A stretch of DNA of 64,000 nucleotides from Chlorobaculum limnaeum (GTDB taxonomy: Bacteria; Bacteroidota; Chlorobiia; Chlorobiales; Chlorobiaceae), in the NCBI RefSeq assembly GCF_001747405.1, contig NZ_CP017305.1, positions 142,001 through 206,000 on the forward strand. Direction: 5' to 3'. This document shows, one piece after another, positions 1-11,229 of the stretch. The notes under the pieces were generated by a model. The model was not told where the DNA came from, did no database searches, and worked only from the letters and a program-made list of their open reading frames with translations. The translations under genes were made by a program, and so were the position numbers. How positions within the stretch are numbered: the stretch's first letter is position 1; every line of letters starts with the position of its first letter.

Positions 1-8
1 CTTATCGG

Positions 9-1358
9 TCAGGGTTGCGGTTTCTCGAACCTGAAGCTGTCGAGGAAGCTGGTGTCGAACTCTCCGCTTCTGAAGACCGGGTCGTGCATCACCTGTTTGT
101 GGAAGGGAATGGTGGTCTTGATGCCCACGACGATGAACTCGTCGAGCGCTCTCGACATGCGGGCGATGGCTTCGTCGCGGTTATGGGCCGTGACGATGAG
201 CTTGCCGATCATCGAGTCGTAGTTCGACGGCACGACGTAGCTCGCGTAGCAGTGCGAGTCGATTCTGACGCCGGGGCCTCCGGGCGTGTGGAACACCTGT
301 ATTTCGCCTGGTGACGGCCTGAACATGTGCTCCGGGTCTTCAGCGTTGATGCGGCATTCGATGGAGTGACCTCGCGGCTCGAAGGTTTTTCCTTCCAGGC
401 TGCCGCCCGCTGCGATACGGATCTGCTCGCGGACAAGATCGACGTCGTAGCGCTGCTCGGTGACCGGATGCTCCACCTGGATGCGCGTGTTCATCTCCAT
501 GAAGTAGAACTTCTTGTGCTTGTCGAGCAGGAACTCGATGGTGCCCGCGCCTTCGTAGTTGATCGCCTTTGCCGCCGCGATCGCCGCCGCGCCCATCTCC
601 GCGCGCAGTTCGTCGCTAACCACCGGTGACGGGGTCTCCTCGATCAGCTTCTGGTGGCGGCGCTGCACGGTGCAGTCGCGTTCGCCGAGGTGCAGCACAT
701 TGCCATGCTGGTCGGCCAGAATCTGGATTTCGATGTGGCGGGGGTTTTCGAGGAACTTCTCGATGTAGACGCCGCTGTTGCCGAAAGCCATGCCGGCTTC
801 GCTCTGGGCGGTCTTGAGATTCTTTTCGAGCTGGCTCTCTTCATGTACGACTCTCATGCCTTTTCCGCCGCCGCCAGCCGTCGGCTTGATGATGACCGGG
901 TAGCCGATCTTTTTGGCGGTTTCGATGGCGTGGGCAACGTCTTCAACCAAACCTTCGCTTCCGGGAACGACCGGCACGCCGGCGGCGATCATGGTCGATT
1001 TGGCGGTGTTTTTGTCGCCCATCCTGTTGATCATGTCAGCCGATGGGCCGATGAACTTGATGTTCGAGGAGTGGCATACTTCCGAGAAATCAGCGTTTTC
1101 GGCCAGGAAGCCGTAACCAGGATGAATCGCGTCGGCATTGGTGACCTCGGCGGCGGCGATGATTCGCGGTATATTCAGGTAGCTCTCTCTCGAAAGCGGC
1201 GGCCCGATGCAGACCGCCTCGTCGGCGTACCTGACATGAAGGGAATCGGCATCGGCGGTCGAATAGACGGCCACGGTGCAAATGCCCATCTCCCGGCAGG
1301 TATGCATGACCCGCAAGGCGATCTCCCCACGGTTGGCTATGAGTATTTTCTTGAACAA
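9..1358 (-). CDS. accC: Biotin carboxylase subunit of acetyl-CoA carboxylase
   Basis: Carboxylates the biotin of AccB with ATP and bicarbonate, the first half-reaction of malonyl-CoA formation in the cytoplasm. The 449-residue length is normal for the family. The N-terminal start ([14 protein letters not shown]), the ATP-grasp glycine loop GGGGKG (residues 162-167), the HQK metal/ATP segment near 235 and the catalytic RIQVEH motif (292-297) are all present. It lies 18 bp downstream of accB on the same strand, so the two are probably co-transcribed from the efp side. The stop codon is nine bases from the window edge, so anything further downstream is not visible. Confidence 0.97.
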   Translation of the reverse strand: MFKKILIANRGEIALRVMHTCREMGICTVAVYSTADADSLHVRYADEAVCIGPPLSRESYLNIPRIIAAAEVTNADAIHPGYGFLAENADFSEVCHSSNIKFIGPSADMINRMGDKNTAKSTMIAAGVPVVPGSEGLVEDVAHAIETAKKIGYPVIIKPTAGGGGKGMRVVHEESQLEKNLKTAQSEAGMAFGNSGVYIEKFLENPRHIEIQILADQHGNVLHLGERDCTVQRRHQKLIEETPSPVVSDELRAEMGAAAIAAAKAINYEGAGTIEFLLDKHKKFYFMEMNTRIQVEHPVTEQRYDVDLVREQIRIAAGGSLEGKTFEPRGHSIECRINAEDPEHMFRPSPGEIQVFHTPGGPGVRIDSHCYASYVVPSNYDSMIGKLIVTAHNRDEAIARMSRALDEFIVVGIKTTIPFHKQVMHDPVFRSGEFDTSFLDSFRFEKPQP

Positions 1359-1376
1359 GGTGCAGTGCGATTGACG

Positions 1377-1850
1377 TTATGGCTTGACTCGGAACAGTAC
1401 CTGGTCGTATTCGACAGGCTGTCCGTTTTCGACGAGAACATCGACAATGGTTCCCGAAACCTCAGACTCGATCTCATTCATCAGCTTCATGGCTTCGATG
1501 ATGCAGAGCACATCACCGGCTTTGACTTTGTCGCCTTCGTTGACGAACGGAAGCGAATCCGGAGAGGGTGAGCGGTAGAAGGTGCCCACGATGGGTGAAT
1601 GGATATCGATCAGATCACTCGCGGCAGGTTCGGCGGCAGCCGGGGCAGGGAGCTCCTGCACGGCCTGACGCACGGCAGGCTGAGGCGCCTGAACGGGTTG
1701 CGCGACGACAGGAGCGGTTGGTAAGACAGCCTGTGCTTTCGAGTTGTTTCGTCTCAACGTGATTTCGGACTGCCCATCCCTGATGATCACTTCATCAAGA
1801 GAGGAAACGTTGACGATCTCGATAAGCTGCTGAATTTCCTTGAGGTTCAT
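1377..1850 (-). CDS. accB: Biotin carboxyl carrier protein of acetyl-CoA carboxylase
   Basis: Carries biotin between biotin carboxylase (AccC) and the carboxyltransferase (AccA/AccD). The 157 residues split into an N-terminal domain ([13 protein letters not shown]), an Ala/Pro/Gln-rich flexible linker at about 50-80, and a C-terminal biotinyl domain. The biotinylation motif EAMKLMNE is present, with the target lysine at about residue 122. The gene sits directly upstream of accC. Length and domain order are typical. The accD partner is not in this window. Confidence 0.97.
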   Translation of the reverse strand: MNLKEIQQLIEIVNVSSLDEVIIRDGQSEITLRRNNSKAQAVLPTAPVVAQPVQAPQPAVRQAVQELPAPAAAEPAASDLIDIHSPIVGTFYRSPSPDSLPFVNEGDKVKAGDVLCIIEAMKLMNEIESEVSGTIVDVLVENGQPVEYDQVLFRVKP

Positions 1851-1901
1851 GATTGTGGTCTTAAGATTTTACGCGCGATTCGGTAATAACAGTCAAATTA
1901 A

Positions 1902-2468
1902 TCACTTTTTAACTCTGTCCATGTACTCGCCGCTACGGGTGTCGATGCGGATGATGCTGCCGGTCTGGATGAACATCGGCACGTTCACCTCGGCCCCGGT
2001 TTCGACGATGGCCGGTTTGGTGCCGCTGGTGGCGCGGTCGTCCTTGCTGGCGGGGCTGGTTTCGGTGACTTCGAGTTCGACGAAGGTCGGCAACTCCACT
2101 TCGAGGATCGAGTTGTCATCGGCGAAGACGATATCAACCATCACCGAGTCCTTGAGAAAGCGGGAGGCCGAGCCGATGGCCACTTCGGGCACGTGGATCT
2201 GGTCGTAGGTTTCGGTGTCCATCATGACATAGTCGTTTCCGTCACGATAGAGGTACTGGTACTTTTTTCTTTCGGTGACGATGACATCGACCTGTTCTGA
2301 GGAGCTGAAGCGGTACTCGACGTTGCGGCCAGTTTTGAGGTTTTTCATGCTGGCCTGGTAGAAGGCGCGAAGATTGCCGGGCGTGCGGTGCACGAGACTT
2401 TCGATACTGTGTGGAACCCCATTCCAGCGAATGATGGCGCCTCTTGAGACGTTACTGATAGAAACCAT
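1902..2468 (-). CDS. efp: Translation elongation factor P
   Basis: Relieves ribosome stalling at polyproline stretches. I chose the ATG at 2468, giving 188 residues, because the family begins with a short strand like [17 protein letters not shown]; an upstream in-frame extension of 36 residues has no EF-P character. The C-terminal OB domain ends in the usual basic tail. The proline-loop tip reads TPGNLRAF: the residue that is Lys34 in E. coli EF-P or Arg32 in the Pseudomonas type is Asn32 here, so neither the EpmA nor the EarP modification can apply at that residue. It lies upstream of accB and accC on the same strand. Confidence 0.95.
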   Translation of the reverse strand: MVSISNVSRGAIIRWNGVPHSIESLVHRTPGNLRAFYQASMKNLKTGRNVEYRFSSSEQVDVIVTERKKYQYLYRDGNDYVMMDTETYDQIHVPEVAIGSASRFLKDSVMVDIVFADDNSILEVELPTFVELEVTETSPASKDDRATSGTKPAIVETGAEVNVPMFIQTGSIIRIDTRSGEYMDRVKK

Positions 2469-2699
2469 GATTTGACTTGCAGATAGGCGATACAGTGCTG
2501 AGCCTGAATATCGAAGTTGAAAAGTTAAAGACGCGCAATATAATACAGCCAGGACTGAATAACAATGACCGGCCAAGAGCCGCGTGGTTTAAGGGATAAA
2601 AACAAATTGGATGTTTGTAGCTCAGTCTTTAAATTGAATTATAGTAGTAATTGGAAGCAGGTAAGCTGATTTTCCTCCAACGTAAATGTTAAACTTCCT

Positions 2700-2975
2700 A
2701 TGTCGAAAGCCGAGTTAGTAGAACAAATCGCAGAGCAGACCGGTTTGACCAAAGCTGATGCAGAAAGAGCGGTCAATGCATTCATCAATGTAGTGACTTC
2801 GACCCTCAAGGGCGGTGAAGATGTGACTCTCGTTGGTTTTGGTACATTCACCACCGGTGACAGGGCAGAGCGTCAGGGTCGAAATCCCCAGACTGGCGAG
2901 TCCATCACCATTTCAGCGAAGAAAGTGGTCAAGTTCAAGCCGGGTAAAGCCCTGAAGGATGAGGTTGGTGGCTGA
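2700..2975 (+). CDS. hup: HU-family DNA-binding protein
   Basis: A small histone-like nucleoid protein that bends DNA as a dimer. At 91 residues it matches the family length. It starts [22 protein letters not shown] and carries the signature GFGTF followed by the beta-arm [10 protein letters not shown], with the proline that intercalates into DNA. It is divergent from efp, with a short AT-rich spacer between them that probably holds both promoters. A clear intrinsic terminator follows, so it is likely monocistronic. Confidence 0.96.
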   Translation: MSKAELVEQIAEQTGLTKADAERAVNAFINVVTSTLKGGEDVTLVGFGTFTTGDRAERQGRNPQTGESITISAKKVVKFKPGKALKDEVGG

Positions 2976-3017
2976 GCCATTACCGGAGCGCAAGATACCA
3001 TCGTTCGAGTTTTCAAG

Positions 3018-3054
3018 GTCCATCATTAGCCTGCGCAGTGATGGACTTTTTTTT
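3018..3054 (+). terminator. Rho-independent terminator after hup
   Basis: An 8-bp perfect stem, GTCCATCA (3018-3025) with TGATGGAC (3039-3046), is followed at once by eight T residues (3047-3054). It ends the hup transcript immediately before the accA ribosome-binding site. Confidence 0.85.
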
Positions 3055-3070
3055 AAGGAGCAAGCAGACT

Positions 3071-4075
3071 ATGGCTGGCAAAGTAGTTCTCGATTTTGAA
3101 AAACCCCTGTATGAGCTTGAAGAGAAGCTCAGTGAAATGCGGGTTTATCTGAAAAGCGGCGAGGTCGATTCCATGTCGGAGGGCCGCCAGGGCCTGAAAC
3201 GCGAGATCGAAGCGCTCGAAGCGAAGGTCGAATCGCTTCGCAAGACGATCTACAAGAACCTGACCCGGTGGCAGAAGGTGCAGTTGGCCCGTCACCCGGA
3301 ACGCCCCTATACGCTCGATTACATCTACATGATGACGAAGGATTTCGTCGAGCTGTCGGGCGATCGCAACTTCGGTAATGACAAGGCGATCATCGGCGGC
3401 TTTGCCCGCATCGAGGATGAAGCGACCGGCTTTTCGCAAAGTGTGATGGTCATTGGCCACCAGAAAGGGCGCGACACCAAATCGAATCTTTACCGGAATT
3501 TCGGCATGGCGCAGCCCGAAGGCTATCGCAAGGCGCTTCGGCTTATGAAAATGGCCGAGAAGTTTCGCAAGCCGGTCATCACGCTGATCGACACGCCTGG
3601 CGCATTTCCCGGCATCGAAGCCGAAGAGCGCGGACAGGCTGAAGCCATCGCGCGTAACCTTTATGAAATGGCCGCGCTGAAAGTGCCGGTCATCTGCGTC
3701 ATCATCGGCGAAGGGGCCAGCGGCGGCGCGATTGGCATTGGCGTCGGCGACCGCATACTCATGGCCGAAAACGCCTGGTACTCGGTCATCTCTCCGGAGA
3801 GCTGCTCGTCGATTCTCTGGCGGAGCTGGAACTTCAAGGAGCAGGCCGCCGAAGCGCTCAAGCTCACCGCTGACGATCTGCTCTCGCAGGGCATCATCGA
3901 CCGGATCGTCATCGAACCGCTCGGTGGCGCGCATCACAATCCCGAAGCGATGGCCGCGACGCTCAAGGCGATTCTGATCGAGGAGTTGCAGGGATTATTG
4001 CCAAAAGCTCCAGCCACTCTGGTGGACGAGCGGATCGCCAAGTTCTCCGCGATGGGCGTGTGGGAAGAGAGTTGA
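3071..4075 (+). CDS. accA: Acetyl-CoA carboxylase carboxyltransferase subunit alpha
   Basis: Transfers the carboxyl group from carboxybiotin to acetyl-CoA together with AccD. I chose the ATG at 3071 (334 residues, [17 protein letters not shown]) because AAGGAG at 3055-3060 is well spaced from it and the protein then starts like other AccA proteins; an earlier in-frame ATG at 3038 would overlap the hup terminator. Family segments include [22 protein letters not shown], the oxyanion-type [10 protein letters not shown] and [10 protein letters not shown]. It is on the opposite strand from accB/accC; accD is not in the window. Confidence 0.97.
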   Translation: MAGKVVLDFEKPLYELEEKLSEMRVYLKSGEVDSMSEGRQGLKREIEALEAKVESLRKTIYKNLTRWQKVQLARHPERPYTLDYIYMMTKDFVELSGDRNFGNDKAIIGGFARIEDEATGFSQSVMVIGHQKGRDTKSNLYRNFGMAQPEGYRKALRLMKMAEKFRKPVITLIDTPGAFPGIEAEERGQAEAIARNLYEMAALKVPVICVIIGEGASGGAIGIGVGDRILMAENAWYSVISPESCSSILWRSWNFKEQAAEALKLTADDLLSQGIIDRIVIEPLGGAHHNPEAMAATLKAILIEELQGLLPKAPATLVDERIAKFSAMGVWEES

Positions 4076-4109
4076 TAACGGACAATGGATGATTTTCCAT
4101 CGTGAAAGC

Positions 4110-4146
4110 AAAAAAGCAGGTGCGGTCTCCGTAGCCTGCTTTTTTT
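4110..4146. terminator. Bidirectional terminator between accA and the kor operon
   Basis: AAAAAGCAGG (4111-4120) pairs with CCTGCTTTTT (4135-4144) around a 14-nt loop. The A-run on one side and T-run on the other mean it can end transcripts from both strands; it most directly serves accA. Confidence 0.8.
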
Positions 4147-4218
4147 ATACGCCATCACAATAGCTTCCGCTGCTTGTTCACTGCGTCCATCCGGCATAGC
4201 CCCATGTCAGCCAGTGCG

Positions 4219-4256
4219 CAAAAAAACCGTCCCGAAAAGTCGAGACGGTTTTTTTG
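4219..4256 (-). terminator. Terminator after korB
   Basis: ACCGTC (4226-4231) pairs with GACGGT (4244-4249), flanked by seven A on the left and seven T on the right. Read on the minus strand it is a hairpin followed by a U-run, 19 bp after the korB stop codon. Confidence 0.75.
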
Positions 4257-4274
4257 CGGAATGTCGTGCTGAAC

Positions 4275-5303
4275 TCAGTTAATCGTCCAGGTGCTGTTGC
4301 CGGCGAGCAGCTCTTCGAGCGTGCCTTCGCCTTTTTCCTGCGCCTTGTCGATCTGGGCGTCAAGAGCGGCTTCGTAGGTAAAGCGGTCTTCGACATAGAA
4401 GATGCCGAACGGTCTCGGGAGGAACTCCCCGGTGGAGTTTGGATCGTCGAAGAAGCGTGACAGGATGTTGGCCTTGATGAGGTCGTTTTCGTCGTGAATC
4501 CAGAGATCGTCTTTCGAAACGCCCGATGCTTCGAGGTCGATGACCGTCGGCTTGAAGCCGTCGAGGCGAATGCCTTTCGAGCCGTTTGCACCGAAAACGA
4601 GAGGTTGGCCCTGTTCGAGGTAGAGGGTCGTGTCGTCCTTGCGCTCCTTGTCGCTGAATGGCCCGAACGCGCCATCGTTGAAGATCGGGCAGTTCTGGTA
4701 AATCTCGACGATCGAGGTGCCCTTGTGGTTGTGGGCGCGTTTGAAGATCTCCTTCATCATCTTGCCGTCCCGATCCATGACGCGGGCCACGAAGGTGCCG
4801 CCAGCGCCAAGGGTCAGGGCGATGGTGTTGATCGGGTGATCGACCACGCCGTTCGGCGAGGTGACAGTTCTCAGGCCGACCTTCGAGGTGGGTGAGTACT
4901 GCCCCTTGGTCAGACCGTAAATCTCGTTGTTGAACAGCACGACGTTCAGGTCGAGGTTACGGCGAACCGTGTGGATGTAGTGGTTGCCGCCGATGGAGAG
5001 CGCGTCGCCGTCGCCGGTGCCGACCCAGACGCTGAGGTCTGGACGGGCCGCCTTCAGGCCGGAAGCCATCGCCATGGCGCGGCCGTGGATGCCGTGCACG
5101 CCGTAGGTGTTGATATAGTACGGCAGCCTCGACGAGCAGCCGATGCCGGAGACCACGACGACCTCTTCGGTTTTCAGGCACAGTTCGGCCATCGCGTTCT
5201 TGAGCTGCTGGAGAACCATGAAGTCACCGCAACCGGGGCACCACTTCGGCTCCTGGTTCGAGGTGAAATCCTTGGCGGTCATACAGGTATGTGTGTCGGT
5301 CAT
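4275..5303 (-). CDS. korB: 2-oxoglutarate:ferredoxin oxidoreductase, beta subunit
   Basis: Thiamine-diphosphate-binding subunit that, with KorA, interconverts 2-oxoglutarate and succinyl-CoA plus CO2 with ferredoxin. In green sulfur bacteria it runs in the carboxylating direction of the reductive TCA cycle. The 342-residue protein has the N-terminal CPGCG motif (22-26), the TPP signature [14 protein letters not shown] (from 95) and NNEIYG (125-130). Only three bases separate it from the korA stop, so the two are translated as one unit. The choice of 2-oxoglutarate rather than another 2-oxoacid rests on the organism type and the known KorAB arrangement. Confidence 0.92.
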   Translation of the reverse strand: MTDTHTCMTAKDFTSNQEPKWCPGCGDFMVLQQLKNAMAELCLKTEEVVVVSGIGCSSRLPYYINTYGVHGIHGRAMAMASGLKAARPDLSVWVGTGDGDALSIGGNHYIHTVRRNLDLNVVLFNNEIYGLTKGQYSPTSKVGLRTVTSPNGVVDHPINTIALTLGAGGTFVARVMDRDGKMMKEIFKRAHNHKGTSIVEIYQNCPIFNDGAFGPFSDKERKDDTTLYLEQGQPLVFGANGSKGIRLDGFKPTVIDLEASGVSKDDLWIHDENDLIKANILSRFFDDPNSTGEFLPRPFGIFYVEDRFTYEAALDAQIDKAQEKGEGTLEELLAGNSTWTIN

Positions 5304-5306
5304 GAT

Positions 5307-7190
5307 TCAGAGCTCCTTTAAGATATCGGTGATTTTTGCTTCGATTTCCATCTCGTTGAACGGCAGGCCCTGAACCTTGCTGAAGCCGACCGGTTCGATG
5401 AGAAACTTGTCCCTGATGATGCTGAGCAACTGGCCGCAGTTGTTTTCAGGAATCAGCACCTTTTTGTAGTTGCCGAGCATCGCGCCGAGATTTTTCGGGA
5501 ACGGGTTGATATAGCGGAGATGCGCGTGAGCGACGTCGAGGCCGCCTTCGCGGGCCTGTTCGACAGCTTTCTTGATGGCGCCGTAGGTCGATCCCCAGCC
5601 GAGCACGAGCAGATCGCCTTTTTCCGGGCCGTTGTCGATGGTGAGATCGGGAATGATGTCCGCAACCTTCGCCACTTTTTCTGCGCGCAACCTGGTCATG
5701 AGCGCATGGTTTTCCGGATCGTGGGAGACATGGCCGGTTTCGTGCTGCTTTTCGAGACCGCCGATGCGGTGCTCCAGGCCAGGCGTGCCGGGAATGCCCC
5801 ACGGCCTGACGCCGCGCTCGTCGCGCTTGTAGGGCAGGTACGGCGGATCGTCGGCCTTGCGTTCCGGCGAGAAGACGGGAGTGATCGAGGCCAGATCGCC
5901 AGGCGCGGGCACGAGCATCGGCTCGGAGCTGAGCGCGAGGTAGCCGTCGGTGAGGCAAAGGACGGGGGTCATGTACTCGACGGCGATCTTCGCGGCTTCG
6001 TAGGCTGCGTAGAAACAGTCAACCGGCGACATGGCCGCGATGACCGGCATCGGAGCTTCGCCGTGGCGTCCGTACATGGCCATGAGCAGATCGGACTGCT
6101 CCGGCTTGGTCGGCAAGCCTGTGGACGGGCCACCACGCATCACGTTGATGATTACGAGAGGAATTTCGAGAATGACCGCGAGGCCGAGACCTTCGGTCTT
6201 GAGGGCGAGGCCGGGGCCGGAGGTGTTGGTGGCCGCAAGCGCACCGCCATAAGCCGCGCCGATGCTGGTCAGGACGCCGGCGATTTCATCTTCGGCCTGG
6301 AAGGTCTTGACGCCCCATTTCTTCAGGCCGGCGAGGGTCTGGAGAATTTCGGAGGCCGGGGTGATCGGATAGGAGCCGAGGAAGAGTTTCAGCCCGGCCT
6401 TTTTGGCAGCTGCTGCCAGACCGATAGCCGATGCCTCGTTGCCGGTCACGCGGCGATAGACGCCCGCCTTTTTCTGAGCCGGAGCGACGCAGAAGCGGCC
6501 ATGCTGCGAGAACATCTCGGTTTCATCGCCGAAGTTGTAACCCGCCTGAACGGCCTTGATGTTGGCGTTTGCAATATCCAGTTTGTTTTTGAACTTCGTC
6601 TGCAAGGTCTCGATCGTGGTTTCGAGCGGCAGGCTGTAGAGCCAGTAAAGCACGCCGAGCACGAACATGTTTTTGCAGCGGTCGATGATCTTGACGCTCA
6701 GGCCGGTATCGGCAAGCGCCTGGCGGGTAAGGCTGACCACCGGAATTTTGAAGACGGTATAGTCGTTCAGCGTGCCATCTTCAAGCGGATTGTTGGCTTC
6801 GCCATACCCGGAGAGGTTCAGGTTCTTCGCATCGAAGCCGTCGCTGTCGGCGATGATGATGCCGCCGTGGTGCAGATTCTTCAGGTTCGCCTTCAGCGCC
6901 GCGGCGTTCATGGCGATCATGACGTCGAACTTCGCGCCCGGAGTGTAGACGCCGGTCGTTCCGAACTGTAACTGAAATCCCGATACGCCTGAAACTGTCC
7001 CTGCGGGAGGTCTGATTTCCGACGGAAAGTTCGGAAATGTGTTCAGATCCGAGCCGTACACGGCCACCGTGTTGGCGAACTGGGTGCCGGTAAGCTGCAT
7101 GCCGTCACCGGAGTCGCCGGCAAAAAGCACTGACACGCTGGTTTTTGATATTACCATGTCGTTGTTGTTTAAGATTGCGGTGTCACTCAT
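5307..7190 (-). CDS. korA: 2-oxoglutarate:ferredoxin oxidoreductase, fused gamma-alpha subunit
   Basis: Partner of KorB in ferredoxin-dependent CO2 fixation. I chose the ATG at 7190 (627 residues, [16 protein letters not shown]), preceded by a GGAAGAGGGG ribosome-binding site; the longer in-frame start at 7250 reads through that site. Residues about 15-200 form the gamma domain ([15 protein letters not shown] near 22). The alpha domain follows, with [12 protein letters not shown], the [14 protein letters not shown] segment and [18 protein letters not shown]. The gamma-alpha fusion is the normal form for this enzyme type. The start of the operon lies near 7200-7400. Confidence 0.93.
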   Translation of the reverse strand: MSDTAILNNNDMVISKTSVSVLFAGDSGDGMQLTGTQFANTVAVYGSDLNTFPNFPSEIRPPAGTVSGVSGFQLQFGTTGVYTPGAKFDVMIAMNAAALKANLKNLHHGGIIIADSDGFDAKNLNLSGYGEANNPLEDGTLNDYTVFKIPVVSLTRQALADTGLSVKIIDRCKNMFVLGVLYWLYSLPLETTIETLQTKFKNKLDIANANIKAVQAGYNFGDETEMFSQHGRFCVAPAQKKAGVYRRVTGNEASAIGLAAAAKKAGLKLFLGSYPITPASEILQTLAGLKKWGVKTFQAEDEIAGVLTSIGAAYGGALAATNTSGPGLALKTEGLGLAVILEIPLVIINVMRGGPSTGLPTKPEQSDLLMAMYGRHGEAPMPVIAAMSPVDCFYAAYEAAKIAVEYMTPVLCLTDGYLALSSEPMLVPAPGDLASITPVFSPERKADDPPYLPYKRDERGVRPWGIPGTPGLEHRIGGLEKQHETGHVSHDPENHALMTRLRAEKVAKVADIIPDLTIDNGPEKGDLLVLGWGSTYGAIKKAVEQAREGGLDVAHAHLRYINPFPKNLGAMLGNYKKVLIPENNCGQLLSIIRDKFLIEPVGFSKVQGLPFNEMEIEAKITDILKEL

Positions 7191-7402
7191 GGGTATCCCC
7201 TCTTCCTTTTTTTCAGAAAAAAGTTCTGGACGACAAAAAAACTCCTGCAAATGACGTGGTCATTGTGAAGAGACTATGTCGAAATTGTATGGAGAAATTC
7301 ACTCAACGGGGGGTTCGGGCAGACAATACTAAACCCGAGGCAAATGTTTGCCTATTTAAGAATATACGGCAAGACGGTTGCCGATGCAAGAGTATCCGAG
7401 GG

Positions 7403-7666
7403 TTAGTCAGTTTTTTTCTTCTCGACCACCATGTTGTTTTCCTTCAGCCAGGCCTGCCACTCTTCCTCCTCCCTGACCGGGCACTGGTGGCTCAGGTCGC
7501 AGATGTCGCAGCGCATCAGTCCGTAAATCTGATCCATCCAGCAGCCATTGGTGCTTTTCTGCACTTCGTTGACGTAGTTTGGATTGGCCATGGTTTTTCT
7601 GACGCCGATATCCATCAGGTCGAGGATGTCCTTCCTCTTGTTCGGATTTTCGATTCCCCAGCTCAT
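7403..7666 (-). CDS. Small Cys-rich protein of unknown function upstream of korA
   Basis: I do not recognise a named family. The 87-residue protein (MSWGIENPNKRKDILDL) has four cysteines in a C-x12-C-x2-C-x6-C layout (NGCWMDQIYG, RCDICDLSHQCPV) that could hold a metal ion or an iron-sulfur cluster. The ends are rich in charged residues and there is no signal peptide or membrane segment. It is on the same strand as korA/korB, about 210 bp upstream, so it may share regulation with them. It is more likely a real gene than chance because its composition and codon use match its neighbours, but its role is open. Confidence 0.65.
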   Translation of the reverse strand: MSWGIENPNKRKDILDLMDIGVRKTMANPNYVNEVQKSTNGCWMDQIYGLMRCDICDLSHQCPVREEEEWQAWLKENNMVVEKKKTD

Positions 7667-8016
7667 GATGCTTTTTGTGCTTTAGGGTTGAGAGAATAGT
7701 ACCCTTTGGGACGTATAGGTCTTATTGGACTTATGGGAAAAGAGTTACGACGAAGCTCACCCGTTCCATTCGTTTTGTCACTAAAAAAAGAATATAGTGT
7801 CTTTTCTGTGAACACCATCGTTGAGGTCAGGATTAGCCAGGTTTCTGGCCAAAAAAGCTCCTCATAAAATCCGTTGGTAACGGGAGTTGAAAAGCGTAAA
7901 TTTCCGCCCAAAAACCGCTGTGGCTGGGGATTTTCCGCCAGTCGCAGTTCAACCCACAAGGGTGTCGCCGGATTGCCGTCACTGATTTTCCCGATGCCCG
8001 CAAGCTACAGATAGTT
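7667..8016. other. Intergenic region without a visible gene, upstream of alaS
   Basis: These 350 bases separate two divergent genes. Open frames here are short and unlike coding sequence. The segment at 7680-7800 is AT-richer and probably carries promoters for both sides, but I cannot assign firm -35/-10 boxes. Confidence 0.4.
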
Positions 8017-10674
8017 ATGAATTCACGAGAGATACGGCAGTCGTTCCTCGATTTTTTTGCCGGCAAGGAGCACCGGATCGTCCGCTCCGCACCGGTCATT
8101 CCCGCCGAAGACCCTACCCTTCTTTTCACCAACGCGGGCATGAACCAGTTCAAGGATGTGTTCCTCGGCAAGGGCGCGAGGGAGTACGTTCGCGCGGCGG
8201 ACACGCAGAAGTGCATTCGTGCTTCGGGCAAGCACAACGACCTCGAAGATGTCGGGCGCGACACCTATCACCACACCTTTTTCGAGATGCTCGGCAACTG
8301 GTCGTTCGGCGACTATTATAAAAAAGAGGCGATCGGCTGGGCGTGGGAGCTGATGACCGAGGTCTGGAAGCTGCCGAAAGAGCGTTTGTACGCAACGGTC
8401 TATCAGGACGACGACGAGAGCCTCGAACTCTGGAAACAGGAGACCGACATCGATCCGTCGCACATCCTGAAGTTCGGCAACAAGGACAACTTCTGGGAGA
8501 TGGGCGAGACCGGCCCGTGCGGCCCCTGCTCGGAGATTCATATTGATCTCACGCCCGATGGTTCGGGTGGCCCGCTCGTCAACGTCGGTGATTATCGGGT
8601 CATCGAACTCTGGAACCTCGTGTTCATCCAGTATGACCGTCAGGCCGACGGCACTCTTCAGCCGCTGCCGCAGAAGCATGTCGATACCGGCATGGGCTTC
8701 GAGCGTGTGGCCGCCGTATTGCAGGGGAAATCCTCGAACTACGATAGTGACGTCTTCGCGCCGCTCTTCGACCGCATCACGGAGCTGACCGGCGTCGTCT
8801 ACACCGCCTCACTCGATAGCCCGTCCGACATCGCCATGCGCGTGATTGCCGACCACTGCCGCACGCTCACCTTCGCGCTCTCCGACGGCGCGATGCCGGG
8901 CAACGAGGGACGCGGTTACGTGCTGCGCCGCATCCTGCGCCGCGCGGTGCGCTATGCGGGCACGCTCGGCTGCCACGAGCCGATCATGTACAAAATGGTC
9001 GAGGTGCTGGCGGGCACGATGGGTGACGTATTCCCGGAGCTGGAAAAGCAGCGGGCGACGGTCGAAAAGATCATCCGCGCCGAAGAGGAGAGCTTCCTCG
9101 TCACCCTCGGACGCGGCACCGAAATCTTCAACGAAGTGGTCGCAGGCATGAAAACCGCCGGAAGCACCACCATCTCCGGCGCGGACGCCTTCAAGCTGTA
9201 CGACACCTTCGGCTTCCCGCTCGACCTGACCCGCCTGATGGCTGCCGAAGTCGGCCTCGGCATCGACGAGGAGGGTTTCGAGCACTGCATGACGGAGCAG
9301 AAAACCCGCGCCCGCATGGATCGCAAGGACAAGATGCAGATGCAGGATGACGGCGGCGAGTGGCAGCGGTTCGCGCCGGAAGCGCCGACCATGTTCGTCG
9401 GCTACGAAACGCTCGAAACGGCGGCATCGCTCGTTGCCGTCCGGGTCAGCGGCGACAAGCTTCTCGCGGTGCTCGACCGGACGCCCTTCTATGCCGAAAG
9501 CGGCGGCCAGGTTGGCGACCACGGCACGCTTGAAACCGCCGGATACCGCCTCGACGTCACCGACACGCGCAAGGATGGCGAGCAGATCGTCCACGTCGTC
9601 ACCTCGGCGCACGACAAGGTGCGCGACTGTGCGACCACGCCAGCCGACGTACGCTTCGATGGCTTGGTTGCCGTCGAAGCCGCAGTTGACCGTGAGCGCC
9701 GCGTCGCCACCGAGCGCAACCACACCGCAACGCACCTGCTCCACGCCGCCCTGCGCAAGGTTCTCGGCGAGCATGTGCAGCAGAAAGGCTCGCTCGTCAC
9801 GCCAGAGCGGCTGCGTTTCGACTTCAGCCACTTCTCGAAGGTGAGCGCCGAGGAGATCGAGCAGGTCGAGCACGAGGTCAACGCGGAGATTCGCAAGGCG
9901 GCGGGCGTCACCAAACACGCCGACGTGCCCTACGAAGAGGCGCTTTCGCTCGGCGCGCTCGCCTTCTTCGGCGATAAATACGCCGACCGCGTTCGCGTCG
10001 TCGAAGTATCGGGCATCTCCATCGAGCTGTGCGGCGGCACTCACGTGGGCAACATCGGCCAGATCGGCCTTGTCAAGATTGTCAGCGAATCGTCGGTCGC
10101 CGCCGGTATCCGGCGCATCGAGGCAGTCACCGGCGCGGCAGCCGAAGCGCTGCTCTGGCAGGAGTATCGCAACCTTCAGGAGATCAAAAATCTGTTGAAG
10201 CTCAAGGCGGACGAAGAGGCCGGGCCGAAAATCCGCGAATTGCTCGACGAGAAAAAATCGCTCGACAAGCAGCTTCAGGAGAGTCGCCTCGCCGGATTGC
10301 TCGACCGCCTGTCGGCGTCGCTCGCCGGAGGCGAGGAGATCGCCGGATGCCGCGTCATGACCGAGCAGCTCGACGGCGTCGGTGGCGACGAGCTTCGCCA
10401 GGCGGCAGTGGCGCTGCGAGAGCGCGTACCCGTCGCGGTCGGACTGCTGTGCAGCGTGGCCGATGGCAAGGTGTCGCTGGTTGCTTTCGCGTCGGACGAG
10501 GCGGCCAAATCGCTGAAGCTCGATGCGGGCAAGCTGGTGCGCGAAGCGGCGGCTTGCGTCAAGGGCGGCGGCGGCGGAAAGCCGGAGCTGGCGACCGCGG
10601 GCGGCAAGGAGCCTGCCGGAATCGACAAGGCCATCGAGACTTTCGTCGCCTCGGTCAAGTCCGCGTTACAGTGA
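8017..10674 (+). CDS. alaS: Alanine--tRNA ligase
   Basis: Charges tRNA-Ala and edits mis-serylated product. The 885 residues show the full domain order: the aminoacylation core starting [14 protein letters not shown] with [35 protein letters not shown] and the [13 protein letters not shown] segment; the editing domain with the zinc-binding HTATHLLH (about residue 568) and [10 protein letters not shown] (about 671); and a C-terminal oligomerisation/DHHA1 domain ending in a [15 protein letters not shown] stretch. Full length, no interruptions. The two ferredoxin-like genes follow on the same strand. Confidence 0.98.
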   Translation: MNSREIRQSFLDFFAGKEHRIVRSAPVIPAEDPTLLFTNAGMNQFKDVFLGKGAREYVRAADTQKCIRASGKHNDLEDVGRDTYHHTFFEMLGNWSFGDYYKKEAIGWAWELMTEVWKLPKERLYATVYQDDDESLELWKQETDIDPSHILKFGNKDNFWEMGETGPCGPCSEIHIDLTPDGSGGPLVNVGDYRVIELWNLVFIQYDRQADGTLQPLPQKHVDTGMGFERVAAVLQGKSSNYDSDVFAPLFDRITELTGVVYTASLDSPSDIAMRVIADHCRTLTFALSDGAMPGNEGRGYVLRRILRRAVRYAGTLGCHEPIMYKMVEVLAGTMGDVFPELEKQRATVEKIIRAEEESFLVTLGRGTEIFNEVVAGMKTAGSTTISGADAFKLYDTFGFPLDLTRLMAAEVGLGIDEEGFEHCMTEQKTRARMDRKDKMQMQDDGGEWQRFAPEAPTMFVGYETLETAASLVAVRVSGDKLLAVLDRTPFYAESGGQVGDHGTLETAGYRLDVTDTRKDGEQIVHVVTSAHDKVRDCATTPADVRFDGLVAVEAAVDRERRVATERNHTATHLLHAALRKVLGEHVQQKGSLVTPERLRFDFSHFSKVSAEEIEQVEHEVNAEIRKAAGVTKHADVPYEEALSLGALAFFGDKYADRVRVVEVSGISIELCGGTHVGNIGQIGLVKIVSESSVAAGIRRIEAVTGAAAEALLWQEYRNLQEIKNLLKLKADEEAGPKIRELLDEKKSLDKQLQESRLAGLLDRLSASLAGGEEIAGCRVMTEQLDGVGGDELRQAAVALRERVPVAVGLLCSVADGKVSLVAFASDEAAKSLKLDAGKLVREAAACVKGGGGGKPELATAGGKEPAGIDKAIETFVASVKSALQ

Positions 10675-10804
10675 GGAACGATTTGAATCTGAATGAGTTA
10701 TGCTGATTTTTGACTGTTTTTTCGGACGATGTGAAAAGCCCTCGTGCGATGGATGCGGCCTGGTGCCCGTCCGCAATCTGCGGCGTGCGCTCAAGTCGCG
10801 CTCG

Positions 10805-11194
10805 ATGAATAAAAAAGATGACTCGTTCGTCGAACCGGACGAGTCATGGAAAAAAGCGGTGGACGCAACGCTTGCCGCGAAGGCCCCGGCAGCCAGCAAG
10901 GCATCGGCGAAGCGCAAAAAGCGGTTGCTCGTGCCGCGCGAAGAGATTCCGTGGTTTCCGATCATCAAGCCGGAGCTTTGCAACGGCTGCGGCGACTGCA
11001 AGGTGCTCTGCAAGCCCGGCGTCTTCGAGCTGGGCGAACCCGACCCGACCGGCATTCACCGCCCGAAGCTCGTCGTCGCCCACCCCATGAACTGCCTCGT
11101 CCTCTGCGACCGCTGCGTGCCCATCTGCACCTCGGGCGCGATCGTGTTGCCGAAGAAAGAGGAGTTCGAGAAGTACGTGGAGTATCTGGATTAG
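10805..11194 (+). CDS. Two-cluster 4Fe-4S ferredoxin-like protein (first of a tandem pair)
   Basis: Likely a soluble electron carrier or subunit. From the ATG at 10805 ([15 protein letters not shown]) it has 129 residues; an in-frame ATG at 10700 would add 35 residues including extra cysteines, so the start is uncertain. After a Lys/Ala-rich segment come [15 protein letters not shown] and two cluster motifs: [16 protein letters not shown], then [17 protein letters not shown]. The next gene is a clear paralogue ([15 protein letters not shown]). In green sulfur bacteria ferredoxins drive CO2-fixing oxidoreductases such as KorAB; the specific partner is not shown by the sequence. Confidence 0.85.
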   Translation: MNKKDDSFVEPDESWKKAVDATLAAKAPAASKASAKRKKRLLVPREEIPWFPIIKPELCNGCGDCKVLCKPGVFELGEPDPTGIHRPKLVVAHPMNCLVLCDRCVPICTSGAIVLPKKEEFEKYVEYLD

Positions 11195-11229
11195 TGGCCG
11201 CCGATAATTAATAATTAATAAGGATTGGA

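Noticed and set aside
5520-6971. A 483-codon plus-strand frame opposite korA
   Set aside because: Antisense shadow of korA; the korA frame has full motifs and a good ribosome-binding site.
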